Counted from the first letter of the stretch, positions 42,384-54,240 are shown. The stretch is DNA of 64,000 nucleotides from Echiichthys vipera (GCA_963691815.1 OY829650.1:6769527-6833526), one strand, 5' to 3'. Notes: a model not told the origin generated them from the letters alone. Translations and numbers: made by a program.

Positions 42384-42585
42384 CATGGGTGTCAAACTGA
42401 TCCAGGTAAGGGCCGTGTGGCTGCAGGTTTTCATTCCAACCAATCAAAAACACACCTGGTCCAACAAATCATCTGTGTGAAGACAGTTCAGGTGATTGAG
42501 TAAGTCGAGTCAGGTGTGTTCTTGCTTGGTTGGAATGAAAACCTGCAGCCACACGGCCCTTTACTGTATCAGTTTGACACCCATG
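42384..42585. mobile_element. hAT-type palindromic MITE, copy 1, with 8-bp TSD
   Basis: A 202-bp element begins CATGGGTGTCAAACTGATCC and ends with its inverted complement, with only a few mismatches. The two arms fill most of the element (GGTTTTCATTCCAACC is repeated in inverse). The 8-bp duplication ACATAGGT flanks it at 42376-42383 and 42586-42593. An 8-bp TSD is typical of hAT transposons. Confidence 0.85.
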
Positions 42586-44071
42586 ACATAGGTGGTGTGT
42601 TCCTTCCCTCTACTGTGACCCACCTACGGGTGGCAGGAGATCAACACATACTGATTCCTAACCATAACGGTCCCAGTTTTAAACAAATGTTCGCAGCTGC
42701 GTTTCACAGGGTATACAAACAGCAGTCTTCTGGGTGGGTCCTGTGTTTCCAAGGATCCTCACAATGCTTTTTACGTCACCTGACTTCCTCCTTTGCTCCT
42801 GTCATTTTTACTACGGCCATAAGAGGTCACCACCTAACAATGAACGTAAGTATGGTCGCAGTACGGAGCTTGTAAAAACGACCTATGGGGTTGTTATTTG
42901 GGGGAGGACAGCCTCTTTACAGCTGAGGTCTTCGAGACCCCAAACAGCCATAATTTATAATTTCCTATGACAGACTTCTGTAACAGTATCACTTCAAAAT
43001 CATTATTAGAAATAACTTTGGGAACAGGATCAAGCGAATGAAGCAATGTTTAATACCGTATGATTTGAATCTGTTAAAGAGGGCCCTAGTATTAATGTGA
43101 ATAAATAAAACTATATGTTCAGTGACAAATTCAAAAGCTCATTACTATACTAAAAAATGAAATTCACCCAACAACAGTTCACTGTATGGACAATGGATCT
43201 ATGGAACCACAGAGCCCAGAGGAAATTAAAAATCCAAGTGGTTCTTTATCAGCCTAACGAGCTAATCAATCAAGTGACCAGGATCAATGTAAATCAAAGC
43301 ATGTAGGTTCCTGGATTCAAAGTGGCTTGTGAGCGCAGAGCGTCGCTCACGAGGGCCATTAAACAGCCTTCTGTAGTTTCTCACACCTACAGTTTTCCCG
43401 TTGAACCACACTGTCTTCCCTCTCATCGACAGGCAACGACCAAGGTTTTGAGTCAAGGATTAGACCAAATCTGTGTCTGGGGAACCCGACTCCCTGTGAT
43501 CTTTTCAAGCGACAAAGTGCTAGTCAAGTCTATTAAAGATGTAGTCCATTCAAATTAACTCCTGGGCCAAATCAAAAACATAAAAGACGTCACTAAAATC
43601 CATCATAGTGGCAGTTTAATATGTTCTCTTATCGTGCGCGGTGTCATCTCCAATGATTATCTGCCACAATCCTCACTTTGAAGGTGTTTTAAGGCTTTGA
43701 AGGCATCTATTCAGACAAAACTGTAATTTGCTTGTTTTGAGTATTGATAACACACCCTATCAGTGGTTGGATCATCAGTTTTTCCGAATGAGTAATTTCC
43801 AGGTGGATGAACAATTAAATAATCTGCAACGAGATAGTGTTAAAAAAAGAGAAACAGACTTCAAGAGGTGAACTTGAAATCATGAGGCAACACTGCAACC
43901 TAGAGGCAGACTAGAGCAACAACATGTGCTTTTTAACCAAACAAATAAAGAACCTAACATCTTCTTTACCCACGCAACTTTAGTCAATCAAATACAGGGA
44001 AAGGATACATACATCATACAGAATAACCAAATAAAGAGAACAAATGAAGAAATATACAAAAGTATTGCAGG

Positions 44072-44132
<61 letters not shown>

Positions 44133-44816
44133 GCAATGCTAAGTTTCCTGTGATTTGATAATGGGTTTATTTGTAACTGTTCTTTTAACAAAAGTTAATA
44201 AGGTCTTGTAAATCAACTGCTTTTGATTCTGTCCTTTTTAATTATTATGGGAATCCTTAGTTATGTTGCATTTTCTTCCCCTTGGGTCTTCCCACTATTT
44301 ACATCGGAAATTAGACACAAAGCCAAACAAATAGTACGGATCATTAATTACCATGTACATTTTATTTTCCTAAATAATGAAGTAATTATCCTGAGAAAAC
44401 ACAGTTACAGCATCATGTGCTGCTGTTTATACTGTCTTGTAGTCATGTACTGTGAGATTTACACTGACTGGTAAATGTGAAAATGAATGTCAGCGGAGTA
44501 ATGGGAAAATACAAGGCTGATTAAATAAAGCCCCACTCTCTTTATCTTATCCAGAAGGTTCTGTGTGTTTTCTCTGGCATCAACCAGCCTCTGTGGATTT
44601 ATTCCAGTTCAATATCATTCAACCATCAGTGGGGGCCACTTTTTTATCGAAAACGATTTTAAGGGTTAATGTTAAAATTCATGGATGCTTGTGGAAACTC
44701 ATGGTCACATTTTCCCCCCATTTTAACTGCTTGGGGGCGGCCACAGCACAGCATCCTTAAACTGGCTCCAATTTAAAATGGCAATCACAACCAACGGCTG
44801 TTGCCATGTTGCAAGT

Positions 44817-44871
44817 TGTAAGTGATTACCACTGTTGCCATGTTGCATGGCAACAGTGGTAATCACTTACA
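44817..44871. repeat. Perfect 26-bp inverted repeat with 3-nt loop
   Basis: The left arm 44817-44842 and right arm 44846-44871 are exact complements around the loop TTG. The inner part reads GTTGCCATG...CATGGCAAC. An imperfect GCTGTTGCCATGTTGCAAG copy lies just upstream at about 44798. Confidence 0.9.
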
Positions 44872-45164
44872 TATTAGCAAAACCTACCCTGACAAAGTCT
44901 GTCCTTTTTCACTCTTTGTATATATAACTTCCAAAAAAAATGCATTTTAATTTGTATGTAATCCACATATTATTATTATCATTAGTAGAAATTACACCCG
45001 AAGCAAAGATGTAAGTGGCGAGGATCAGGATGGTGGATGGGTCACAAAATACAAGACTTCCACCACAGAAGTATACCAAGCCAACCCACAGCCTTTTTTC
45101 TCATTTTAACCAAATTGTCTTTGTGCCTTAACTTTACCATCACGGCCACCTATACCCGTTGATG

Positions 45165-45290
45165 TTTCACAGCGTTAAATAGGATGTCATATTGCCTGAG
45201 AAATCACATGAACCCACTTCACAGCGTTACATAGGATGTCATATTGCCTGAGAAATCACATGAACCCATTTCTCAGCGTTACATAGAACG
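45165..45290. repeat. Tandem duplication of a roughly 59-bp unit
   Basis: CACAGCGTTA(A/C)ATAGGATG, TCATATTGCCTGAGAAATC and ACATGAACCCA repeat twice head-to-tail, with a third partial unit (CAGCGTTACATAGAACG). It is related to the dispersed repeat at about 41690 and 48220. Confidence 0.8.
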
Positions 45291-45526
45291 TAATATTTTG
45301 TAAGATATTATACAAATTGTTATGGATACGTTTTTGTAAGATATCATACATAACCATTAATGAAAATTCGTTGCCCTAGAGGATATTTACACCAGGCCCT
45401 GCAAGAATAAGGCAAGGAGAACAATTAAAGATCCCGTGACTCGGATAACAGCCTTTTCTCCCTGTTGATGTCAGGATGTAAGTACCGCATACACCAGGCC
45501 AGCACTGATAATGTCATTACATAGAC

Positions 45527-45726
45527 CACATGTGTCAAACTGATCCAGTAAAGGGCCGCTGTGGCTGCAGGTTTTCATTCCAACCAAGCAAGAACACACC
45601 TGATCCAACAAATCCAACTGTGTGAAGGCGATTCAGTTGGTTTGTTGGACCAGGTGTGTTTTTGCTTGGTTGGAATGAAAACCTGCAGCCACAGCGGCCC
45701 TTTACTGGATCAGTTTGACACCACTG
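45527..45726. mobile_element. hAT-type palindromic MITE, copy 2, with 8-bp TSD
   Basis: A 200-bp homologue of the copy at 42384-42585, with inverted arms and the duplication ACATAGAC at 45519-45526 and 45727-45734. No coding capacity. Confidence 0.85.
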
Positions 45727-46929
45727 ACATAGACACATATATTTATTAGAATAACTGTTTTAATGCACTGGAGGAAGTGACGGGATTACATTTCAATGAA
45801 TTTGTATATTATGATTTAATTTGACGGATTGATACAAGGGACTAGACTTGATGTTTTTTGTCCAGTAGAGATCAGTTAAATCCGTAGTGTTAACCATAAT
45901 GAAGCATTTTAACTACACTGTGTTTGGAATTCATTCTCTGCTCAAGATGCCATTACTCCACTGATTTACATAGGAAGTCGTTGTTTGGTTACTAATGTAC
46001 TGACTTTTGTGTACAGTGGCGTTCAGATGAAAGATTTCTTTTCAAAGTTGCTTGTGAACTTATATTTTGTTTTCATGGCCTTTTATATTTCTGATGTACT
46101 TTACGCGTTTTGTGAAACCACTCAGTGATTTTATCTCGTACTGTACACTTTGCGTCTATAAGCCGCACGATTGACAGATGGAGTGTAACGGAAATCGTAA
46201 ACAACCTCATACACCACCCAGATGAAGGCATGGTGGAGTAATTTGAGAAGTCTCCATAAGAGCAATTTTACCGATATGTCCTTGAGCAGAATGCAGATAT
46301 TCCTTATGTATATCTATATCCTTATAGGTGCAATAAATGGGGTGCATGGAGAAAGAGATTCCTCACATACTGTATTCGGAGCAGCTTTGTGCTAAAATGA
46401 TGAGAACTGTGAGAAGTCGTCATGTGAGGTTCGCACAGAGCCTGTGATGTGACCGTGGGAAAAACAGCACGTGAACACATATCGTAGTGTTGCCTAACCT
46501 AAGCTGGGCGCGGAAGATTGTGAGTAAATTTCCCAGGAGGTGAACAAATAACAGGAACATCAGAGTGTTTTTGCGATATTAGAACTCATAAATAGAGTCA
46601 GTGAATAGTCAGATTCACTGGAACACCCATTCCACGTATACGTCTCATCTCACCATCCCCACGAAGCTGCAACTCCCTGTCAGACTTACAGTAACTGTAG
46701 AATGATCTTGTTGTTTCCAAGGAATTAGACGGCTGCTAAACTAGACAGTTGCGTATAGGAAATGTGTTTGTTTCCGTATAGTATTAGGTAATACAAAACT
46801 TACACGGCAGTGCTTTAAACCCGTGTTGGAAGAAGTACTCAATGTATTAAAACTGGCCCATGTGAGTGTTATACTATTATATATGAGATTATTATGACAT
46901 AAAAGTAAAATTAGGATTTTACTGTTGTA

Positions 46930-46992
46930 TTCTTCTTCTTCTTCTTCTTCTTCTTCTTCTTCTTCTTCTTCTTCTTCTTCTTCTTCTTCTTC
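46930..46992. repeat. (TTC)n triplet tract
   Basis: About 21 uninterrupted TTC units (GAA on the - strand), ending just before AGATCTTT. Confidence 0.95.
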
Positions 46993-47628
46993 AGATCTTT
47001 AACTTAAATAAATGCAGCAATACGACAGAGTAGAAATCCTGTCCTGCAAATATGCTTCTTCGTAAAAGTACAAATGTGTCAGCATCAAATTAATCATTAT
47101 TCACAATGGCCTATTTTAGAATTATGTTTATTATACAATTGCATTTTAATCATCAATGCTTCCATGTTGCAGCTGGTATGAGCTTCCCGCTGGGGATCAA
47201 AAGTATTTGAATTATCTTAGCTTATAATAATGCAGCAGCGCTTATATGTTGATTACATATTGTATTATCCATCTTAATCTGCTAAATTACTAGTAACTAA
47301 GTAACTGAATGAATGTCGTAGGGTAAAAAGTAGCAAAAAATGTTAATAGTCGAGTAAAAGTACCACAACACTGTACATGAGTAAAACATTTTATTCTGAT
47401 TTTATTTAACATCTGTAACAAATCCCTCTGTGATTCTTACACTAGCCGTGCTAATTTTGGACATTTTATTAATCATCGTTACATTTTACACACACTGACT
47501 CTTGGTCATCCACAATGACACCATATGTGGTGGGCAAATTCTGGTTATTTGTACACAAATACCATGTGATAACAGGAGTTCAGATAAAGGCTGAGGACAA
47601 ACGAGGTGAAAGGTGAGGAGAAGTCATG

Positions 47629-47636
47629 TATAAAAG
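47629..47636 (+). promoter_or_regulatory. TATA box of the endonuclease gene
   Basis: TATAAAAG, about 50 bp upstream of a GTGAGC donor (47686). That fits a short non-coding first exon starting near 47660. Confidence 0.55.
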
Positions 47637-47659
47637 TCACTTTGTGCTCAGGACGCACT

Positions 47660-47685
47660 GTGGAAGCAGACAGGTGCCCCTGCAG
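47660..47685 (+). other. Inferred non-coding first exon of the endonuclease gene
   Basis: The start is estimated 25-30 bp after the TATA box. The end is set by CTGCAG|GTGAGC. The next acceptor candidate is AAAACAG at 47830-47836, upstream of the ATG. Confidence 0.4.
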
Positions 47686-47853
47686 GTGAGCTGAAATGCA
47701 CATATACGTACAAGCGAAGATAGGACAAACAAACTGATTAGGCCTCAGATGTTACAGTAGTCCTACTTTACTGCTTGTGTTTCTACCAAAAAGCATGTTT
47801 CTCTTCTGTTTTATTTTATGCGACTCTTTAAAACAGTGAAGGCGTTGTCCAGG

Positions 47854-47931
47854 ATGCAAACCTTGGTCAGTTTGTGCGCTCTCCTCGCGCTCCTCTATTC
47901 TGTCCATGCAGATGTTGTGGAACGTTTTGAG
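47854..47931 (+). CDS. ENDOD1-like exon 1 (coding): signal peptide
   Basis: 26 codons, phase 0 at the end, donor GTGTGTGTCC. The predicted cleavage is after SVHA. Confidence 0.88.
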
Positions 47932-50900
47932 GTGTGTGTCCTTATAACTAAGCAGCATTTAATCTCTTTGTGTGTGTTGTGCAAGTGGCTCACTTAGGAC
48001 CCTGTGATATTTGGTTATTTTGTCCCAGGATGTGCCAGAATGCATGACGTACTTCTATAAAGAAAGTGTGCCAAAATGGGGGGCTTCTACACCCGGTGCT
48101 GCCCATCTCTGTCAGCGCTTCTCCAACAGGTAAGGAATGTACTACAGTATACACGCACAGCCCTATAACTAATAAGTGTGCAACCTATTCTCATCAACGT
48201 ATAACACATATATCAACATCGTATCTTACAAAAACATATGCACAATTTGCATGAGATCTACCAAAATATGATATTGCATGTAACCCTTTGAAATGGGTTT
48301 GTATGATATCTTACGAAATATGACATCCTATTTCAATTCAATTCAATTAAATTCAATTCAATTTTATTTATAGTGCCAAATCATAACAGGACACTTTACA
48401 AACTAGGTAAAGACCACACTCTATGATAAACATAGAGAGTGGTCCCCCGTAGAGCACGGTGGCAACGAAAACCTTCCCTATAACAGGCAGGAACGTCAGA
48501 CAGACCCAGCTCTGTGGAGGACGGACATCTGTCTGCACCGGTTGGGGAGGAAGAAAAGGAGAGAGAAAGAGAGAAAAGACGGAGAGATGGACAGAGAAAG
48601 ACAAAGACATTTTTATTTAACACTCTTCAACTGGGACCAGTACATAACCAGGACAGTTAAGTTAAGCCAACAAAGGGTGACGGTTAAATTTAGGCTACAA
48701 TAATACCTTTACACTGGCACCCTGGGCGGAAGTCCTACGTCTCCTGATTTCACCTGGTTATTTCTACAGTAATACGTGGATTACATCCGAATCATAGTGC
48801 ATTACTGTTCATAGTTATAAAGTAGGAACAGTTAGTGCGCACAGACTGAACTGTATTGCATTTGTTTTCATTCATTTTCAATTAACTATCTGAAACTCAG
48901 AAAAACTGATCTGCTATAATGTAATTTTTCAGCACTAAAATGTTTCTCACCGCTCAGTTTTCCATTGCAATACTTCAGACCTCTCAATCACTATAAGTTC
49001 TTTGCTCCACCAGGTACCACTTTGCCACACTGTATGACACCAACCATCGTATTGCTGTCTACTCTGCCTATCACTTCCAGCCCAGCAATGGAGGCGGCAG
49101 GGAGAGGAGGTGGTTTGTAGAGCCTCAGGTAAATTCATGTGTACTGTACAGTTTTTGTACATCTATAGTACTGAAGTGGTCAAAATCATCAGAATGTGTG
49201 TGTCATTGTCATTGCAGTTTCTGGTATAGAGATTGGGTTGTAAATATTCCACCATGCACATATTCTATTATTGTTTTTTTTAGTATATTATATGATATAA
49301 GGCCCAGGGAGTGACACCCTCTGCATGTTTGAATCTGAGCGTTTTGGCCTTACAGCTGGTCAACACAACCTGGCAAGCAGAGATGAAGGATGGTTACTGG
49401 CTTGGGAAAGACAACCCTGGGGTCCACCTAGGAGAGAGACAGGCTTTGAATGATGACTACAAACACTCTGGCTTTGACCGTGGTCACCTCAACCCCAATG
49501 GACACCATGCAGGTAACGGAGGTTGAACATGAGAGATATTTTGGAGTCAGGCCAGTAGGTGGCAGTAGCCCCCAGACAAAGCTGTAGGTTGAGTTCAGCT
49601 CAGTGTGATGTGCTGTATTGGAGACCCCTGATGATGCAATCAGTGGTGGAAAAAAAAAATTCAGATTAGCTTGTAAAAGTAACAGTAGACCTACCACAGA
49701 CTCAAAATACTTAATTAAATGTTACTAAAGTAAAAGTACAAAAGTATTTGTATCAATGAAAAACAAAAGCAAAGTATGTATATAATGCATTTCACATTGC
49801 TGGATTATAATTATCCATGCATTTTTTCGTAAGCATCATTTTGATGTTGCAGCACGTAAAGGCTGGGCAAGATTTAATTACTAAGTATAATTCTGGGTAT
49901 AGTAACCTATGATAATAGTCATAATAATAATAATATTAATAATACATCTAACTTTACAAGATTGGAATTATTTGAATAAATAAAGTTATCAAATAAATGT
50001 GGGGGAGTAGAAGTAAAAAAAGTAGCCTTAAATGGAAATATTAATGTAAAGTACCTAATAGTTGTACCTGACAGTACTCAAGTAAACATGCTTCCTTACA
50101 CTCCACAGCTGGATACAAGGGTTGGACTATTGCTGTAAATCAATGCTGTAGCAAGCTATAACAAACTGATGGTTTGGCTTTCTCTAGTGACATTCACATA
50201 AATGCACATCATTGTAAATGAATTTGTTTTTAATTAACTGATACAAAAAGAGCCAATGCATGAATGATAACCAACAATGGCACCATGGCCCTATCTGCAG
50301 CCTTTCATAATGTGCACACAAAACAATGAACAATTTCCTGATCAATATTTCCGTCATGTATTTCAGAATCAGAATCAGAATCGGAAAACCTTTAATGTCA
50401 CGCAGACGGGGAAATTCTTTTGTCACAGCAGCAACAGAATATTACAAAATAAGGTAAAAAATAGCAAAAATAAGCAATAAAGTTCAATTTAAAAAGGGAA
50501 GAAATAGAAATAGACATATATACAAATTCACATGATATACTGCAGTTGTTCTTGTTTTGTTTGCTTTGTAATAATATAGTATTGAATAAATAAATATGAG
50601 TAAATATGACCAAATAAACAGAAGTGACAGGCATGTTGCACAGTGCAGGGTACAGGATGAGGTCAATAGTCTATTGGGAGCAGTGCTGATTGTAAAGTCT
50701 GACAGCAGCAGGAAGGAAGGACCTGCGATACCTCTCCTTCGCACACTTAGGGTGTATCAGTCTGATACATTTGCATTTAAGACTTTTTTTTCGCTGTGAT
50801 ACAACAGGAGGAGAGGTAGGTGTTACCTCTCCAGCTGTGAACTGTGGTTTGGAGACCTCTGGTTGTTTTACATGGTTCGTTATTAGTTGGTAACTGACCT

Positions 50901-52099
50901 CTGTGTCGAAATGGAAGAACGGAGATATCGCAGCGTTGCAAACACCTCTTTATTTACTTCTGATGGGAACAAACACAGTATACACGGCCATGCTGGAGCT
51001 ATTATGCTGCACATTGAGCTATTCTACATACTTTTATGACTGACTAAACTTACTGCAAAACACTTTTTGACACACAAGCCGGTTAGGATACTTTTTGATG
51101 CCCACACAGGGGTCAACCTCCCATCACATGCCCACAAGACCACCTGTCTTAAAGGGGAATGCACGACCATTAACAAAGGTGACATATAAAACATAGTCAG
51201 TTTATAGCAATCACAAAATTGTGATATGAGTGTCACACTACAGAAAAATGTGTTTTTATTATTTCCACTGAGCCAAATTCGAAAAATTAAATGTGTTCTG
51301 TTTACTTTACAGATGCAGATACAAGATTAAAAATGATCATTTCAAAATTAAAATGAAAAAAATATATACTTGATTGCTTGCCTTTTTTAATTGATTTACT
51401 TTGTGGTTAGCAGATATCTTGTAAGGCGCTCGTTTAGAAAAAATTACCTTCAAGATCCAGAGAATCCAGCCATTGTAGCCAGCACTGCCAAGGTGCTGTT
51501 GAGCAAGGCACCAAACCCCCAACTGCTCAGGGCGACGATCCATTGATTTTAATGTATTTTCTAGTAGAATGAGAATGTTCCATCTTCTACACATACTCTT
51601 TCTCCCTCTGCTCCCTACAAAGCCACCTTTACAATACATAACTATTTCTTTGGACCGAAAAACTAATTATTATTATTGTATTTTTTCTTTATTCCTCTCT
51701 TTAACAGTCCCTAGCCGTAACGCCACTTTCACCCTGACCAATGTGGTTCCTCAGAACCCAAAGCTGAACCAGAATGCCTGGAGGATCCACGAGTCCCAGC
51801 TCACTGACCTTTTCCGGGAAAAGTGCTCTAAGGCCTATGTGATGGTTGGTGCCGTTCCCTCTGCAGACAACTGGATTGTGAAAAACGGTGTGAAGCGTGT
51901 CAACATCCCAGACTACCTGTGGAATGCCTACTGCTGTGTGGACAACAATGACAGACCCATTGACAGCGGTGCCGCCGCAGCGAGGAACACAGAGAGCAAC
52001 TGGGTGGAAAAGATCTCTCTGGATGAACTGGGAGAATTCCTCCAGCAGTTCTCCAATGAGCCAGTAGGGGAGCTGTTTTACAACAACTGCAGGGCATAA
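47854..52099 (+). CDS. Secreted DNA/RNA non-specific endonuclease, ENDOD1-like (spliced CDS)
   Basis: Five exons give 280 aa: 47854-47931, 48029-48129, 49014-49128, 49356-49512 and 51708-52099, all GT-AG with matching phases. A hydrophobic signal peptide spans residues 1-19 (MQTLVSLCALLALLYSVHA). The endonuclease NS core has DRGHLNPNGHHA at 139-150, with H142 as the predicted general base. TNVVPQNPKLNQNAW follows, where N171 is the likely metal-binding Asn by spacing against Serratia nuclease. Family knowledge: these enzymes hydrolyse single- and double-stranded nucleic acids with Mg2+. Fish genomes carry multiple short ENDOD1-like genes, while mammalian ENDOD1 is longer. Six cysteines after the signal peptide suggest an extracellular fold. 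ATG 47854 is chosen because it gives the signal peptide. The reading frame is intact. Confidence 0.92.
48029..48129 (+). CDS. ENDOD1-like exon 2
   Basis: Begins DVPECMTYFYKESVPKWG. The acceptor is TTGTCCCAG and the donor GTAAGGAA. It ends with AG of a split Arg codon. Confidence 0.92.
48332..48615. repeat. LINE-type 3'-end fragment with (AATTC)n-like end
   Basis: (AATTC)n at 48335-48362, then TTTTATTTATAGTGCCAAAT, CTTCCCTATAACAGGCAGGA and GTCTGCACCGGTTGGGGAGG, a signature of a common teleost retroposon. It lies in intron 2 of the endonuclease gene, inside a copy of the dispersed repeat. I am unsure of the family name. Confidence 0.6.
49014..49128 (+). CDS. ENDOD1-like exon 3
   Basis: Encodes YHFATLYDTNHRIAVYSAYH and a Gly/Arg-rich turn, typical of the NS-nuclease N-terminal sheet. 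The acceptor is CTCCACCAG and the donor GTAAATTC. Confidence 0.93.
49356..49512 (+). CDS. ENDOD1-like exon 4: DRGH active-site exon
   Basis: Contains LNDDYKHSGFDRGHLNPNG followed by HHA. The acceptor is TTGGCCTTACAG and the donor GTAACGGA. Confidence 0.95.
50363..50790. repeat. LINE-type retroposon fragment (AGAATC)n
   Basis: Starts with AGAATCAGAATCAGAATC and AACCTTTAATGTCACGCAG, and ends with GGAAGGAAGGACCTGCGATA and CTCTCCTTCGCAC. This is a pattern of a widespread fish retroposon. It lies in intron 4 of the endonuclease gene. A short AGAATC run also occurs at 132-150. Confidence 0.6.
51708..52099 (+). CDS. ENDOD1-like exon 5 (last)
   Basis: Encodes VPSRNATFTLTNVVPQNPKL through ELFYNNCRA and a TAA stop. 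The acceptor is CTCTTTAACAG. Confidence 0.95.
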
Positions 52100-52296
52100 A
52101 AGAAAGCAAAGGGGCAATGATAAAACAAGTTTAGGTTATATTGATCTTTAAGGTTAACCATAAAAGCTCTAGTATTGATTCAATAGGAGATATACAAACA
52201 GTTGACTTTCACACTGCTGTCAACATGGTGTATGTACTAACAGTTTTAATACTTCCCATATTCTTATTCTCATTCGACCACAAAAAGATGAATGAA

Positions 52297-52302
52297 AATA
52301 AA
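52297..52302 (+). terminator. Poly(A) signal of the endonuclease gene
   Basis: AATAAA about 200 bp after the stop codon. Confidence 0.6.
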
Positions 52303-52314
52303 TAACAGAGGGAT

Positions 52315-52610
52315 CAGATGACTGTTCATTTGTGTGTTTTGTGTAGCTCTGGTTGCCATGGTGACTCGTCGAATCAGGGCTCCATTGATGCTGTCTTTTT
52401 ATACTTGTGGTGCACGCGCTTAACTCCAGGTCAAACTACTCTGAGTTGATCAACCTTACGCAAATCTGCTGTTCTGCAACTGAAAACTCAGAGTTTCCTA
52501 TCTCAGAGTAGATCAACTCAGAGTTCAGGGTTAAACTCAGAGTTTGTTGAACCTACTTTGTGAAACGGACCCCAGATGACTGTTCATTTGTGTCTTTTGT
52601 GTAGCGCTGG
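52315..52610. repeat. 38-bp direct repeats bracketing about 220 bp
   Basis: The segments 52315-52352 and 52573-52610 (CAGATGACTGTTCATTTGTG...) match except for two bases. The bracketed DNA has many ACTCAGAGTT units in both orientations and an X-box-like GTTGCCATGGTGAC at 52352-52365. Confidence 0.8.
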
Positions 52611-53037
52611 TGTATGTCTTAAAAACTGCCTGAATCACTAACCGCCACCAACATATTTGACAAACAAATGGATGATTGGATTATTTAGCCTATCATGTCA
52701 AGTCACAGTGTGTTTAGTGTAACTTTTAAAGTATAAGAGTTAATTTGAGAAACTTGAGAAGCAGAATGGATGTGAGAAGTTTGTGTGGCGACCATTTACA
52801 GCAGTGAGGATTAATACTGCGATACAAAACAGACATCTTCCCAATGTCTTCTTGATTCAAAGCCCTTTTCTCCAATAGTTCTTTATGTACAATGGGCCAA
52901 ATCACTGTGTGTAATGTGAAAGGACTTGCTCATAGTGATGAACCCACGGAGAGATAAATAGTCATCTAGTTGTTTTACCACTGCAGGATGTAGAGGATAA
53001 CAAATGGATGAAAACAATATTTTAGATCACATTGCCC

Positions 53038-53043
53038 TTTATT
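53038..53043 (-). terminator. tcaf: Candidate poly(A) signal of the TCAF gene
   Basis: AATAAA on the - strand, the first canonical hexamer I find downstream of the stop (about 955 bp). It predicts a long 3' UTR. Confidence 0.45.
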
Positions 53044-53997
53044 GTTACATTGCATTTGTACAACCACCAGTGTGGCAATACAGTCAAACCAATTGAGTTT
53101 CATTACACCACTTACAATAAGTACATTCAACCACACAGACCCACCCAAAAATGGCAAAAATCATGCAAGTACATACAAATCATCGTATAAAGAAACACTG
53201 TTTTCATCATGGTGTACTGTATGTTATCATTTGACAACTTATAAACTAATACTTCCCTTATTCCCAATAAAAAAAAAAATAGATAAATGAAAATATAGAT
53301 AACAGACCCCATTTTGGAGCACAATGGAATGCAGCGTAATGGGCAGTGACGGGCTCCACCTGAGCAGAACAACCGCTGCTGACCTACTTAAAAAGCGTCA
53401 CTAACCCACGGCCGTATTTGCATTTAGCGAGGGAATGTCGCAACTGACACTCAGATCTTATTTGTGCTTTCATTATTGGGTCAAATGATCAATCACCATT
53501 GTTTTAACTCACTCTTTGATAGATAGTAACTTAAAAACAATTAACTAAATTAACATCTTACGGACTACAACTTTAAGTACTAGTGTTAATATGACCCCGA
53601 AAGAAAACCAGAGATTTCAATTACAGTATACATTTTTTTTTTACGAATGGTTTATACGAGTGCTTTGAAGTCAATGACAACTACTTCCTGTGTTATTATG
53701 GTTGCCGAAAAACATTTTAAGCTGCTGTGATCAACTTTCACCGCCAAAATTGTTACTCTCCTGTGTCTACAACAGTGGCAGCTCATGTGAAATTGAAAAA
53801 ACATTTCTGAAGAAAAATTAAGAAAATAACAAACCAGAACCAAAAAATAGGTTTATAGCCCAAATCCAAAAAAAGAAGGCTCCAGCAGCAAGCTACACAG
53901 CTTTAACACTTTAAAATAAACCTGGTTATATAAAAGTATCACTTATTATATATTTCAACCCATTTCTCTGTTACTTGATTCACGTGTAGACTGAAAT

Positions 53998-54240
53998 TCA
54001 GTCATACTTGACCATGGGGTGGTCACTCCAGGGAGGCAGGTTGGAGAGTTTCTCCTCAGTAGCCTTTTCTATGGGCCAGCCCCAGGACTTTAAGAATCCG
54101 GTGACGTTCATCCCCACAGTCTGGGAGAAAGTCACGGCATACAGGTTCATCTTCCCGTCATTGTCACTGGGATAGTCACTTATCTTGTGGTAGGCACCAA
54201 ACACCTTCTTAAAGGCATCCCAGCCAAACTTTTGCTGGAG
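53998..54240 (-). CDS. tcaf: tcaf last coding exon
   Basis: Encodes LQQKFGWDAFKKVFGAYHKI through WSDHPMVKYD and TGA. The acceptor is TTCAATGCAG. Confidence 0.95.
   Translation of the reverse strand, partial: LQQKFGWDAFKKVFGAYHKISDYPSDNDGKMNLYAVTFSQTVGMNVTGFLKSWGWPIEKATEEKLSNLPPWSDHPMVKYD

Larger units (their letters stand above)
34506..47628. other. Intergenic region between dpf1 and the endonuclease gene
   Basis: No exon was recognised. Contents: microsatellites (37273-37396, 38640-38697, 39880-39924, 40348-40378), a CCAAT/X-box site (39986-40038), an L2-tailed repeat (41373-41657), a dispersed unclassified repeat (about 41690-42060 and 45165-45350), two hAT palindromes, a perfect hairpin (44817-44871), an (AC)n(TA)n tract at 44072-44123 and a TTC tract at 46930-46992. 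The stretch 34800-37200 looks unique and featureless. Confidence 0.6.

Noticed and set aside
42516..42875. 119-aa ORF
   Set aside because: Its first third is one arm of the hAT palindrome; the remainder has no homology I can see.
46930..46992. Possible CRISPR-like array
   Set aside because: A simple trinucleotide repeat without spacers, in eukaryotic DNA.
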